A DNA stretch of 64,000 bases from positions 1 to 64,000 of the forward strand of contig NZ_FNPL01000018.1 of assembly GCF_900107305.1 (NCBI RefSeq). Direction: 5' to 3'. The stretch is from Thermoactinomyces sp. DSM 45892. GTDB taxonomy: Bacteria; Bacillota; Bacilli; Thermoactinomycetales; Thermoactinomycetaceae. The notes below the pieces were generated by a model that was not told the DNA's origin, did no database searches, and saw nothing but the letters and a program-made list of their open reading frames with translations. Below, piece after piece: positions 53,662-61,230 of the stretch; position 1 is the first letter of the stretch, and the number at the start of each line of letters is the position of its first letter. A program made the position numbers and the translations under genes.

Positions 53662-54213
53662 ATGAGTAATTATATAGATTTTCTTGAAAGCCACCTAGGC
53701 AAAATTGAGTCTGGTACTTCGGAGATAGAGGGTTTTCAAGTTGCACGGTTTACAAAGGGACCTTTTCAAGGAACAGTTGTCTATTCTACCTTGGGGTTGA
53801 GTCATCATTATTTTAAATGTCCAATTTCCAATAAAGAAATAAGGCAGGAGTTGTTTTTTGTTTCTTATTCCGAGTCTGAATATGACAATATTCCAGGGAT
53901 CTTGGAACAAGTTGGACGAGAAGCATTAGAGAAGCACCGTGCCTACTTAGCTGGGGAGGTTATTGGACCAAGAGGGAATTTATTTGAGGGGACCCAGTTG
54001 GAGGCGTTGTATGTTGCAGTGCCGGTTTACTTCCCAGATTCATTCCATGTTTTCTATCCCGAAAATGATATCCCCATTGTTCAGGCATGGTTAGTGCCCA
54101 TTACTTCTGCTGAAGCAGACTTTGTTAGAAAGAATGGTTGGAGCAAATTTGAAGATATTTTAGAAAAGGTAGATCCTGATGTAATCGATTTTAACCGATC
54201 CAGTATTATTTAA
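53662..54213 (+). CDS. SUFU-family immunity protein for the HNH tail
   Basis: This 183-residue acidic protein looks like the suppressor-of-fused family, a very common immunity fold beside polymorphic nuclease toxins (GIQ-type start YIDFLESHLGKI; VSYSESEYDNIPGILEQVGREALEKH; GPRGNLFEGTQLEALYVAVPVYFPDSF; TSAEADFVRKNGWSKFEDIL). TTGGAGGAATAAA precedes ATG 53662; the earlier ATG at 53626 has no site. It follows the toxin gene by 116 nt, so it probably protects against the HNH tail by binding it. Confidence 0.85.
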   Translation: MSNYIDFLESHLGKIESGTSEIEGFQVARFTKGPFQGTVVYSTLGLSHHYFKCPISNKEIRQELFFVSYSESEYDNIPGILEQVGREALEKHRAYLAGEVIGPRGNLFEGTQLEALYVAVPVYFPDSFHVFYPENDIPIVQAWLVPITSAEADFVRKNGWSKFEDILEKVDPDVIDFNRSSII

Positions 54214-54290
54214 TAGATTAGTTTTGGGACATTGGAAAAGGTGATGATTGTATGGGAATTAGAACAGCTCATAGACAGTGAATTAAGTAG

Positions 54291-54785
54291 GTGTTGATAT
54301 TGAAAAAATGGAAAGATATTCTATTAGACATATCGTATTCTCAAGTAAACGTTTTTAATACGGACTTACAAGATCCGTTTAATGATTGGACAGATACACA
54401 TGTAAAGCAAAGGTTTTCTTGGAGAGAAGGTAGTGTGTCATTCGGTGCGTTGTCTGACTGGGAAAGTGAGGTTAGTGTGGGGCTGGGAGAAGAAATATAC
54501 GCGAATGAGCAAGCTATTCGATCCATAGTTGTACCATTCTATGTAGAGGGTAATGGTGTCACAATAACAAGTATTCTATCAGAAGAGTTTATTTTTGACA
54601 TTCCACAAGGAAGTTATGAATTATTTTTTCATGCCATTCCTTTAGAATCCGGAGAGGACGGTCTGTATCGTGTAAGGTATGAGTTAACATTTGTTAGATG
54701 TGCTACACCAAAACCTCATATTTTAAAGTATGATGATGAATTATCTCCACCTCAAGAGTTCTGTATGGAGGCTGAACCAGCCTAG
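54291..54785 (+). CDS. ComJ/Nin-like immunity protein (toxin partner missing)
   Basis: The 164-residue protein matches ComJ by eye: ISYSQVNVFNTDLQDPFNDWTD, then QRFSWREGSVSFGAL, and a beta-rich core. ComJ/Nin is the inhibitor of the DNA-entry nuclease NucA in B. subtilis. No NucA-like tail is present upstream of it, so it appears to be an immunity gene stranded after its toxin was lost. GTG 54291 opens the frame; TTG 54300 has better spacing from GTAGGTG and is a likely alternative. Confidence 0.78.
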   Translation: MLILKKWKDILLDISYSQVNVFNTDLQDPFNDWTDTHVKQRFSWREGSVSFGALSDWESEVSVGLGEEIYANEQAIRSIVVPFYVEGNGVTITSILSEEFIFDIPQGSYELFFHAIPLESGEDGLYRVRYELTFVRCATPKPHILKYDDELSPPQEFCMEAEPA

Positions 54786-54813
54786 TTGAATCAAATGAAA
54801 ATGGAAAAGACTT

Positions 54814-54848
54814 AATCGCTTTTGGGCTTCGGTCTAGAGGCGATTTTT
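54814..54848 (+). terminator. Terminator after the ComJ-like gene
   Basis: AATCGCTTTTG...GAGGCGATT is a hairpin with TTTTT. The Hint fragment of cassette 1 begins 13 nt later, and its open frame runs back through the hairpin, so that frame has no real start there. Confidence 0.75.
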
Positions 54849-54860
54849 ACTAGCTATACA

Positions 54861-55544
54861 GGTGACAAAGTCCTCGCCAAGAACGAAGAAACCGGCGAAA
54901 TCGCCTACAAAGAAGTCGAATGGCTCTTCAAGCGAGAGATAGACGAAATCTACGAAGTCCACATCGGCGGCGAAGTCATCCAGACCACCGACGAACACCC
55001 CTTCTGGGTAATCGGCGAAGGCTGGGTCCCAGCGAAGGACCTCCGCAAAGGCGACCTCTTCGAGACCGATAAAGGGAAGAAGCTATCGGTTGATAAAATC
55101 GTCAAGAAGAAACAGAAAGCAACCGTCTACAACTTCAAGGTGAAGGATTTCCATACGTATTATGTTTCGGATTTGAAGGTGCTGACTCATAATAGGTGTA
55201 ACCTAGATGATCTAGGAAATATTTCTGGTAGCTTGGACAAGATCAGCAAGTTTAAAGATCCCGATGAGTTTGTTAGACATGCACATGGAGTTTTGGAGAA
55301 AAACGGATTTAATGTAAGTGATTTAACAAGATCTAATTCAGACAGAGGATGGAAATTTAATGTCACTGGCTCAGGAAGTCCGGTCTCCTCAATGAGGGGG
55401 AGCATGGGTGGAGGACGACACGGTGATGTTCCATATGCAGTGATAAGTACAACTGACAAAGGAAAATCGAAAGTTGTCTGGGGTTCTGAATCGAACTATC
55501 GAACTTCCGGTAATGAGAAATCAAGCATATATTTCCTAAAATAA
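54861..55544 (+). pseudogene. Orphan cassette 1: Hint fragment plus toxin tail A
   Basis: Homology to the RHS Hint starts at GGTGACAAAG (GDKVLAKNEE), so the catalytic Cys block is missing. It runs intact to His-Asn at 55193. Tail A (55194-55544) starts R-C and reads NLDDLGNISGSLDKISKF, HAHGVLEKNGFNV, then a basic, Gly/Ser-rich end with GSMGGGRHGDVPYAVISTT and VVWGSESNYRTSG. Tail A belongs to no family I can name; the layout suggests a small nuclease. The frame has no proper start codon, so the cassette should be silent in place. Its immunity gene follows directly. Confidence 0.8.
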
Positions 55545-55558
55545 TGGGGGATGGGAAA

Positions 55559-56023
55559 GTGATACCTGATATAGTAGATTTAAATGCCCCAGTCATTCCA
55601 GGAGAAAGCATCGGCGGTTTCTTGCTGGGTGAGCATATTCAAACTTACAAAGGAATCATTAGGAAGTTTGGTATTATTAGTTCAGAAATCACAAATCAAA
55701 GCTTCACAAAATATTGGGAGCTATTTGTTCCGTTTCAAGTTGAATATGAGATTCAAAATACATTAAAGCTTATTTTTGATATTTCTGATGGAAGTCTATG
55801 TAAAGTATTTGCTCTTCCAAATTATAAAGGAACATTACTTGGAGGAATACATTTAGGGATGAAAATCTCCGAAGCGATGCAATTTGATCCCCGTATTAAG
55901 TTTGATGATGATGAAGAGTTGTACTACATTCCTGAATTAAAAGGATTGTCCATTGACACAACATTGGATAAGGACAAGAATGAAATCATTGACTGTATAG
56001 CTGTGTATACAGAAGAGAGTTAA
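55559..56023 (+). CDS. Immunity protein A1 for tail A
   Basis: The 154-residue acidic protein begins IPDIVDLNAPVIPGESIGGF and ends with IDTTLDKDKNEIIDCIAVYTEES. Two paralogues follow at 56404 and 59396, each directly after a tail A copy, which identifies them as cognate immunity proteins. The frame is open from ATG 55544, overlapping the toxin stop. GTG 55559, 6 nt after GGGGGAT, is preferred because paralogue A3 has GGAGGT at the same place. The family is not recognised. Confidence 0.78.
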   Translation: MIPDIVDLNAPVIPGESIGGFLLGEHIQTYKGIIRKFGIISSEITNQSFTKYWELFVPFQVEYEIQNTLKLIFDISDGSLCKVFALPNYKGTLLGGIHLGMKISEAMQFDPRIKFDDDEELYYIPELKGLSIDTTLDKDKNEIIDCIAVYTEES

Positions 56024-56035
56024 CAGGCTACACTC

Positions 56036-56069
56036 CACCCCAATAAATTCAATAATTGGGGTGCTTTTT
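56036..56069 (+). terminator. Terminator after immunity A1
   Basis: CACCCCAAT pairs with ATTGGGGTG, followed by CTTTTTC. Confidence 0.85.
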
Positions 56070-56082
56070 CTATGGTTAATTA

Positions 56083-56370
56083 GTGTCATCATTATTTGTT
56101 GCGGAACCTCATGAAGTTGTAGAGAACAGCGGCTTTAATATAAGTGGTCGAATTAAATCTAAATCGCAAAGAGGCGAGAAATTTAGTGTGACTGGCTCAG
56201 GAAGTCCGATTTCCGCCATGAGAAGTAGCATGGGTGGAGGACGACACGGCGATGTGCCATATGCAGTGATAAGTACAACTGATCGAGGGAAAACGAAAGT
56301 TGTCTGGGGGTCCGAATCGAATTACCGAACTTCTGGAAATGAAAAATCAAATATATATTTTTTGAAGTAG
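56083..56370 (+). pseudogene. Orphan cassette 2: truncated tail A, no Hint
   Basis: Homology to tail A begins at about 56107 (HEVVENSGFN against HGVLEKNGFN) and runs to the end (GSPISAMRSSMGGGRHGDV, VVWGSESNYRTSG). The first third of the tail and the whole Hint block are missing. The open frame begins in junction DNA right after the preceding terminator, so this is a remnant. Its immunity gene 33 nt downstream is intact. Confidence 0.8.
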
Positions 56371-56403
56371 ATTGCACAAAACGACTGTATAGGAGGGAGC
56401 ATT

Positions 56404-56841
56404 ATGGGCTTTAATATAGTGGATCTACAGGCTCCGATTATACCGGGAAAAAGCATAGGGGGCTTTCAGCTAAGGGAGAATATTCAGGTATATGAAGAAA
56501 TAATCTTGAACTTCCCTAGTCTTAAACCAAGTATATCAGAGTATACCCCACTCCTTGTAGAATATGAGATTAAAGACACACTTGTCCTCATATTCAATAT
56601 TAAATGGGAGCTTCGTCATATCATTGCATACCCCAATTATAAAGGGACTCTGTTCGGCAAAATACGCATGGGGATGGAAATCTCTGAAGTAATGCAAATC
56701 GATAACCGATTTACATTTGATGATTTCGATGAAGTATACTATATTCCTGAATTACAAGGATTAGTAATTGATACAACGCTTGATGAAGATGATGTTGAAG
56801 TTGTTGATCGAATTGCAGTGTTTACAGAGGAAGTCTTGTAG
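56404..56841 (+). CDS. Immunity protein A2 for tail A
   Basis: This 145-residue paralogue of A1 and A3 starts MGFNIVDLQAPIIPGKSIGGF, with a clear AGGAGGG before ATG 56404. It is shorter in the middle (no ITNQ..TKYWE segment) but keeps YKGTLFGKIRMGMEISE and the acidic C-terminus. It remains open although its toxin is truncated, as expected if immunity outlasts the toxin. Confidence 0.78.
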   Translation: MGFNIVDLQAPIIPGKSIGGFQLRENIQVYEEIILNFPSLKPSISEYTPLLVEYEIKDTLVLIFNIKWELRHIIAYPNYKGTLFGKIRMGMEISEVMQIDNRFTFDDFDEVYYIPELQGLVIDTTLDEDDVEVVDRIAVFTEEVL

Positions 56842-56870
56842 AACTGTATATGTAAGAGAGAGCAGTAGAG

Positions 56871-56904
56871 TCGCTTCTAGATTTCATATCTGGAGGCGAT
56901 TTTT
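56871..56904 (+). terminator. Terminator after immunity A2
   Basis: TCGCTTCTAGAT pairs with ATCTGGAGGCGA, followed by TTTTTA. The next Hint fragment begins 10 nt later. Confidence 0.8.
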
Positions 56905-56913
56905 ACTAGCATA

Positions 56914-57561
56914 AGTGACAAGGTTCTCGCTAAGAATGAAGAAACCGGCGAAATCGCCTACTAAGAAGTCGAATGGCTCTTCAAGAGAGAGATAGACGAA
57001 ATCTACGAAGTCCACATCGGCGGCGAAGTCATCCAGACCACCGACGAACATCCCTTCTGGGTAATCGGCGAAGGCTGGGTCCCAGCGAAGGACCTCCGCA
57101 AAGGCGACCTCTTCGAAACCGATAAAGGGAAGAAGTTAGCGGTTGATAAGATTGTTAAGAAGAAGCAAAAAGCAACCGTTTACAACTTTAAGGTGAAGGA
57201 CTTCCACACGTACTATGTGTCGAATTTGAAGGTGTTGACGCATAATACTTGCGGCCCTAAATTTGGTCCAGGTGCCGGTCCTGATTTTATTGTTACTCCT
57301 GGAGGGACTGCTGTTCCTATTCCGAAAAATGGAGTTAATACAGGTCTCTCTAAAAATGGAAAAGGTACTAAGTACGAACATGGATCCGGTGGACATGATT
57401 TCGATTCTAGAACAACGGGAGTGCGAATCATGGATTCGACATCAAGGTACCCTAACGGTTATGGTGTTTATATGAATAAATCTGGTCAAACCATTAATCC
57501 TTATACTGGTTAGACTACCAAAGGAAAAACTGATCCATGGGGGCATTTGCCTTTTAAGTAG
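56914..57561 (+). pseudogene. Orphan cassette 3: Hint fragment and tail B with two nonsense codons
   Basis: Hint homology starts at 56914 (SDKVLAKNEE). An in-frame TAA at 56962-56964 replaces the AAA of GEIAYKEVEW. The block then runs to His-Asn at 57246. Tail B (57247 on) starts T-C and has PDFIVTPGGTAVPIP, DSRTTGVRIMDSTSRYPNGYGVYMNKSGQTINPYTG, a C-terminal type common in Bacillales polymorphic toxins. A TAG at 57511-57513 interrupts it, but the frame goes on TTKGKTDPWGHLPFK to a stop at 57559, which is the family's natural ending. The cassette is therefore dead unless both stops are suppressed. Confidence 0.82.
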
Positions 57562-57684
57562 GTCAACAACCATCGATATAGTGGACATTTGGCAATATTA
57601 AGTCAACTATATGAGCACTTGTCATAGAGTTGATTTTTAAAATAAGGGATAGTTCTACTCCTTAAATTAAAAGAGGGATGAAGC

Positions 57685-58044
57685 TTGATTTTAAAGAGAA
57701 TTGAAGGTAGTGAATTAAGTTCGGTAATTTTTATCCGAGATTATATTCAATTAACATTTGAAGGAGATCAGTGTGATAGTAAGCTAACGGCGTTTACAAC
57801 ACCTGTAATACGAATCAGAAATGATAGTGTCTCTTATCGATACGGTGAGTCTGGATATTGTGACAAAATGTGTGACTTAATAAACCAGACTGTGGAGGCT
57901 GTGAAGGAATATCCAGATAAGGAGGTAAAAATACTCTTTACAAATGGTGTTTATTTCTCCATATCTTTAAGAGAAGAGGACTATGAGGGGCCAGAGGCAA
58001 TGATGTTTCAAGATAACAATTTAAATGAGTGGGAAGTTTGGTAA
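57685..58044 (+). CDS. Probable immunity protein (for tail B)
   Basis: This 119-residue soluble acidic protein begins MILKRIEGSELSSVIFIRDYIQLTFEG and ends EDYEGPEAMMFQDNNLNEWEVW. The family is not recognised. TTG 57685 follows AGAGGGA by 7 nt. Position directly after tail B, small size and acidity point to immunity. Confidence 0.7.
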   Translation: MILKRIEGSELSSVIFIRDYIQLTFEGDQCDSKLTAFTTPVIRIRNDSVSYRYGESGYCDKMCDLINQTVEAVKEYPDKEVKILFTNGVYFSISLREEDYEGPEAMMFQDNNLNEWEVW

Positions 58045-58144
58045 GAGATTTATGAGTGGTTAGAGGATATTCTTTGAGGTTATCCTTGCTGGATCAGAGC
58101 GAAAGATCTGTGAAAAGGTTCCGAATCCGAAGAGGTGATGAGAC

Positions 58145-58531
58145 CTGAAGATTTCAATAGTTGAGTTCCATGAGAGAGCGTATGGTGAATTTGATGTAGT
58201 GTTTTCTTCTGATCTAGGAAGTAGTAGAGCAATCTGGAAAGGAGAGAAACCTGTATTAAATGCTGATTACGAAGTTGAATTAGAATTTCTAGATACCTTA
58301 TGGTGGGGGAGAGATATTGTCGAATCTGTGGATAATCGTTATTCCATTTCAAATAATGCCCATTATGTAGGTGTGACTGGAAAGTTGGAGTCAGTATTTG
58401 AAGACGGGTGTGTGGTGATCCGCTTGGAAGACAGCATTATATTGCTGGATACAGTAGGAGAACCTTGTAGTATAGGGAATTTCGTTAGGATTCAAACGAA
58501 AGAGATTTTTTTGTTTGACGTAGCACTGTAG
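58145..58531 (+). CDS. Second small protein after tail B, possible immunity protein
   Basis: The frame reads KISIVEFHERAYGEFDVVFSS then DYEVELEFLDTLWWGRD and ends EIFLFDVAL. The protein-like sequence extends upstream of the first standard start (GTG 58199) to just after a TGA at 58139. CTG 58145, 5-6 nt after AGAGGTGAT, is the only codon there that could start it. A rare CTG start, or a decayed start codon, are the two readings. A resemblance to OB-like immunity proteins is impression only. Confidence 0.55.
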   Translation: MKISIVEFHERAYGEFDVVFSSDLGSSRAIWKGEKPVLNADYEVELEFLDTLWWGRDIVESVDNRYSISNNAHYVGVTGKLESVFEDGCVVIRLEDSIILLDTVGEPCSIGNFVRIQTKEIFLFDVAL

Positions 58532-58550
58532 TAATCTAGTGTTGTGATAT

Positions 58551-58597
58551 GCTCTCAATGGATAGCAATTTGTCTGTGATCCATTGGGAGCTTTCTA
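58551..58597 (+). terminator. Terminator before cassette 4
   Basis: GCTCTCAATGGAT pairs with ATCCATTGGGAGC, followed by TTTCTATT. Confidence 0.8.
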
Positions 58598-58653
58598 TTA
58601 GAGGAACTATCATATCATTTTCATGATACACTCCTAAAGGAAATACAATCAGT

Positions 58654-59379
58654 ATGGATTTACGGCTGGGAATCATAGAGGCAGCATGTAAATGCTTCGT
58701 AGCTGGAACCCGAATCGAGACAGAAGACGGCGAAATTGCCTACAAAGAAATCGAATGGCTCTTCAAGCGAGAGATAGACGAAATCTACGAAGTCCACATC
58801 GGCGACGAAGTCATCCAGACCACCGACGAACACCCCTTCTGGGTAATCGGCGAAGGCTGGGTCCCAGCGAAGGATCTCCGCAAAGGTGACCTCTTCGAGA
58901 CCGATAAAGGGAAGAAGTTAGCGGTTGATAAAATCGTTAAGAAGAAACAAAAAGCAACCGTCTACAACTTCAAGGTGAAAGACTTTCATACGTATTATGT
59001 TTCGAATTTGAAGGTTTTGACGCATAATAGGTGTAACCTAGATGATCTAGGAAATATTTCTGGTAGCTTGGACAAGATCAGCAAGTTTAAAGATCCTGAT
59101 GAGTTTGTTAGACATGCACATGGTGTACTTCAGGAAAATGGTTTTAATGTTAGTAAGTTAGATCCAACTAAGTCGCAAAGAGGCGAGAAATTTAGTGTGA
59201 CTGGATCGGGAAGTCCGATTTCCGCGATGAGAAGTAGCATGGGTGGAGGACGACACGGTGATGTGCCATATGCAGTGATAAGTACGACTGACAAAGGAAA
59301 ATCGAAAGTTGTCTGGGGTTCTGAATCGAACTATCGAACTTCTGGTAATGAGAAATCAAGTATATATTTCCTAAAATAG
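58654..59379 (+). CDS. Orphan cassette 4: Hint with internal deletion plus tail A
   Basis: This is the only orphan with an ATG and the Hint Cys (MDLRLGIIEAACKCFVAGTRIE). Compared with the parent, 63 bp (21 codons, from the second G of EDGG to EET) are missing in frame, so ETEDG runs into EIAYKEIEW. The rest of the Hint (to 59028) is intact. Tail A (59029-59379) is the third copy. AAAGGA lies 12 nt before the ATG, which is weak. It has no signal peptide and no RHS shell, so if translated it would stay in the cytoplasm, and the cell would depend on immunity A3. Confidence 0.72.
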   Translation: MDLRLGIIEAACKCFVAGTRIETEDGEIAYKEIEWLFKREIDEIYEVHIGDEVIQTTDEHPFWVIGEGWVPAKDLRKGDLFETDKGKKLAVDKIVKKKQKATVYNFKVKDFHTYYVSNLKVLTHNRCNLDDLGNISGSLDKISKFKDPDEFVRHAHGVLQENGFNVSKLDPTKSQRGEKFSVTGSGSPISAMRSSMGGGRHGDVPYAVISTTDKGKSKVVWGSESNYRTSGNEKSSIYFLK

Positions 59380-59395
59380 CATGGGAGGTAGGAAA

Positions 59396-59863
59396 GTGAT
59401 ACCTGATATAGTAGATTTAAAGGCTCCAATCATTCCGGCAGAGAGCATGGGTGGTTTTCAGCTGAGAGAGCATATTAAAACCTATGAGGACGTAATAAGC
59501 TGGTTTGGTATTATCAGTTCCCAAATTACAAATCAATGTTCCACTAAGTATTGGGAAATGCGTGTTCCGTTTCAGATCAACTATGAGATTCGAGATTCAC
59601 TCGTTTTAATATTTAATGTTTTGGACGGACGACTTCGTCATATAATTGCCTATCCTAGTTATAAAGGGACTTTATTTGGAGAAATATGTATGGGAATGAA
59701 AATCTCTAAAGCTATACAAATTGACTCTCGCATTGAATTCGATGAAGAAGAAGAAGTATATCACATTCCTGAGATACCAGGATTGGCTATTGATACAACA
59801 CTTGATGAAGATGATGTTGAAGTAATTGATCGAATTGCAGTGTTTACAGAAGAAGTCTCGTAG
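59396..59863 (+). CDS. Immunity protein A3 for tail A
   Basis: This 155-residue protein is closest to A1 (IPDIVDLKAPIIPAESMGGF, SSQITNQCSTKYWEMRVPFQINYEI). GGAGGT at 59384-59389 lies 6 nt before GTG 59396. ATG 59381, 1 nt after the toxin stop, is the alternative. The end of A3 is almost identical to that of A2 (DTTLDEDDVEV.DRIAVFTEEV), so recombination between immunity copies is likely. Confidence 0.78.
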   Translation: MIPDIVDLKAPIIPAESMGGFQLREHIKTYEDVISWFGIISSQITNQCSTKYWEMRVPFQINYEIRDSLVLIFNVLDGRLRHIIAYPSYKGTLFGEICMGMKISKAIQIDSRIEFDEEEEVYHIPEIPGLAIDTTLDEDDVEVIDRIAVFTEEVS

Positions 59864-59891
59864 AACTGTATATGTAAGAGATTAGTAGTAA

Positions 59892-59925
59892 AATCGCTTC
59901 TTGACTTCGGTCGGGAGGCGATTTT
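59892..59925 (+). terminator. Terminator after immunity A3
   Basis: AATCGCTTC...GGGAGGCGATT with TTTA. It resembles the hairpins at 54814 and 56871, suggesting the immunity 3' ends share ancestry or have been copied. Confidence 0.75.
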
Positions 59926-59951
59926 ACTACTATCATGTAACCGGTAAATGG

Positions 59952-60638
59952 ATCGAGACAGAAGACGGCGGTAAGCCGATCGAAGAAATCGACATAGGTG
60001 ATAAAGTCCTCGCCAAGAACGAAGAAACCGGCGAAATCGCCTACAAAGAAGTCGAATGGCTCTTCAAGCGAGAGATAGACGAAATCTACGAAGTCCACAT
60101 CGGCGGCGAAGTCATCCAGACCACCGACGAACACCCCTTCTGGGTAATCGGCGAAGGCTGGGTCCCAGCGAAGGACCTCCGCAAAGGTGACCTCTTCGAG
60201 ACCGATAAAGGGAAGAAATTAGCGGTTGATAAAATCGTTAAGAAGAAACAAAAAGCAACTGTCTATAACTTCAAGGTGAAAGACTTTCATACGTATTATG
60301 TTTCGAATTTGAAAGTATTGACGCATAATAAATGTTACAGGGATACTTTCTTTGAAGCATATCCAGAATTGAAAGGAAAAGTTGTTGTTCATCACGCGAT
60401 TGAACAGCAGGCTATGAGAAGATACCCGGGTAAGTATACTAACGATGAAATGCACTCTTTAGATAATTTAAGAGGGATTCCTAAAGAGCTTAATAATACA
60501 CTTCATCTCTCAACTATTCGTAAAGAGTGGAACCAGTTTTACAAAGATAATCCCAATGCTACAAAGGGACAAATTTCCGGTAAGTCTCGAGAAGTCGATG
60601 ATAAGTACGGTCATCTTTTTAAACCCCCAATTAGGTAG
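59952..60638 (+). pseudogene. Orphan cassette 5: Hint fragment plus HH-nuclease-like tail C
   Basis: Homology begins at ATCGAGACAGAAGAC (IETEDGGKPIEEIDIGDKV), just after the nucleophile block, and is intact to His-Asn at 60329. Tail C (60330-60638) starts K-C and reads YRDTFFEAYPELKGKVVVHHAIEQQ, then MHSLDNLRGIPKELNNTLHLSTIRKEWNQFY. The VHH motif with the conserved Asn and His downstream is typical of HNH/AHH-like nuclease tails of Bacillales RHS toxins. The frame continues upstream only into the terminator hairpin, with no ATG and only a TTG inside the stem, so it should be silent. Confidence 0.8.
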
Positions 60639-60650
60639 GTGTAGCATTAT

Positions 60651-61124
60651 ATGAAGCTTTATTGTTTAATGCCAGAGGTTGCTGGAGGAGTAGGAGAAAA
60701 TACGATATTTTCCTCAGAAACATTTCCTAATGGTCAGCGAAAAGTTAGTCACTTGCATTATGAATTTGAAGGATGGCTTGGAGATGCTCTTTTAGAAACG
60801 TGCCCATGCTTCATTGTGACTACTAGCTTAGCCTCTCTCATAGAAAGCTCTAACCTTTCTGGATATCAATTCAGAAAGGTGGAGGTAAGTATGTCTGAAT
60901 TTTTTCAGGAGATGCATCCAGAACGAACGCTCCCTGAATTTGTAGAGTTGGTTCCAGAAGGAAAAATAAGTGTATCCAATGGCCTAGTCACTGATTGGAC
61001 AGGAGAAGACTTTTGCACAGATGAAATTGCAAACCTAATAGTGAGTGAACGGGCTTTGTCTTTTCTAAAAAAACATCGCCTCAATCATTGTGATATTGAA
61101 CAATTGGCTTGGAAAGAAAAATAG
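60651..61124 (+). CDS. Probable immunity protein for tail C
   Basis: This 157-residue acidic protein begins MKLYCLMPEVAGGVGENTIF and has VEVSMSEFFQEMHPERTLPEFVEL and a C-terminal LIVSERALSFLKKHRLNHCDIEQL. The FxxxxPxRxLPxFxxL and VSERAL motifs occur in a known class of small immunity proteins beside RHS nucleases. It starts 12 nt after tail C, with AGGTAGGTG upstream. Function is assigned by position. Confidence 0.75.
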   Translation: MKLYCLMPEVAGGVGENTIFSSETFPNGQRKVSHLHYEFEGWLGDALLETCPCFIVTTSLASLIESSNLSGYQFRKVEVSMSEFFQEMHPERTLPEFVELVPEGKISVSNGLVTDWTGEDFCTDEIANLIVSERALSFLKKHRLNHCDIEQLAWKEK

Positions 61125-61141
61125 TTAGTTGAACTAGTAAT

Positions 61142-61179
61142 AAACGGTCTCTTTGATATGAAGAGGCCGTTTGTTTTTT
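61142..61179 (+). terminator. Terminator after the tail C immunity gene
   Basis: AAACGGTCTCTT pairs with AAGAGGCCGTTT, followed by GTTTTTTG. Confidence 0.85.
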
Positions 61180-61230
61180 GATTCTGATATACAATATGTA
61201 CCCGTAATGCTAGTTAAAAGATGATAAACA

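Noticed and set aside
54822-54860. TTG start for orphan cassette 1
   Set aside because: The codon lies in the stem of the preceding terminator and has no ribosome site; the same holds for the TTG at 59901 in cassette 5.
52628-60134. Recurrent minus-strand frames (for example 52628-53029 and 59844-60134, starting FVGGLDDFAADVDFVD)
   Set aside because: They are antisense shadows of the repeated Hint block; their similarity reflects the Hint DNA, and they lack ribosome sites.
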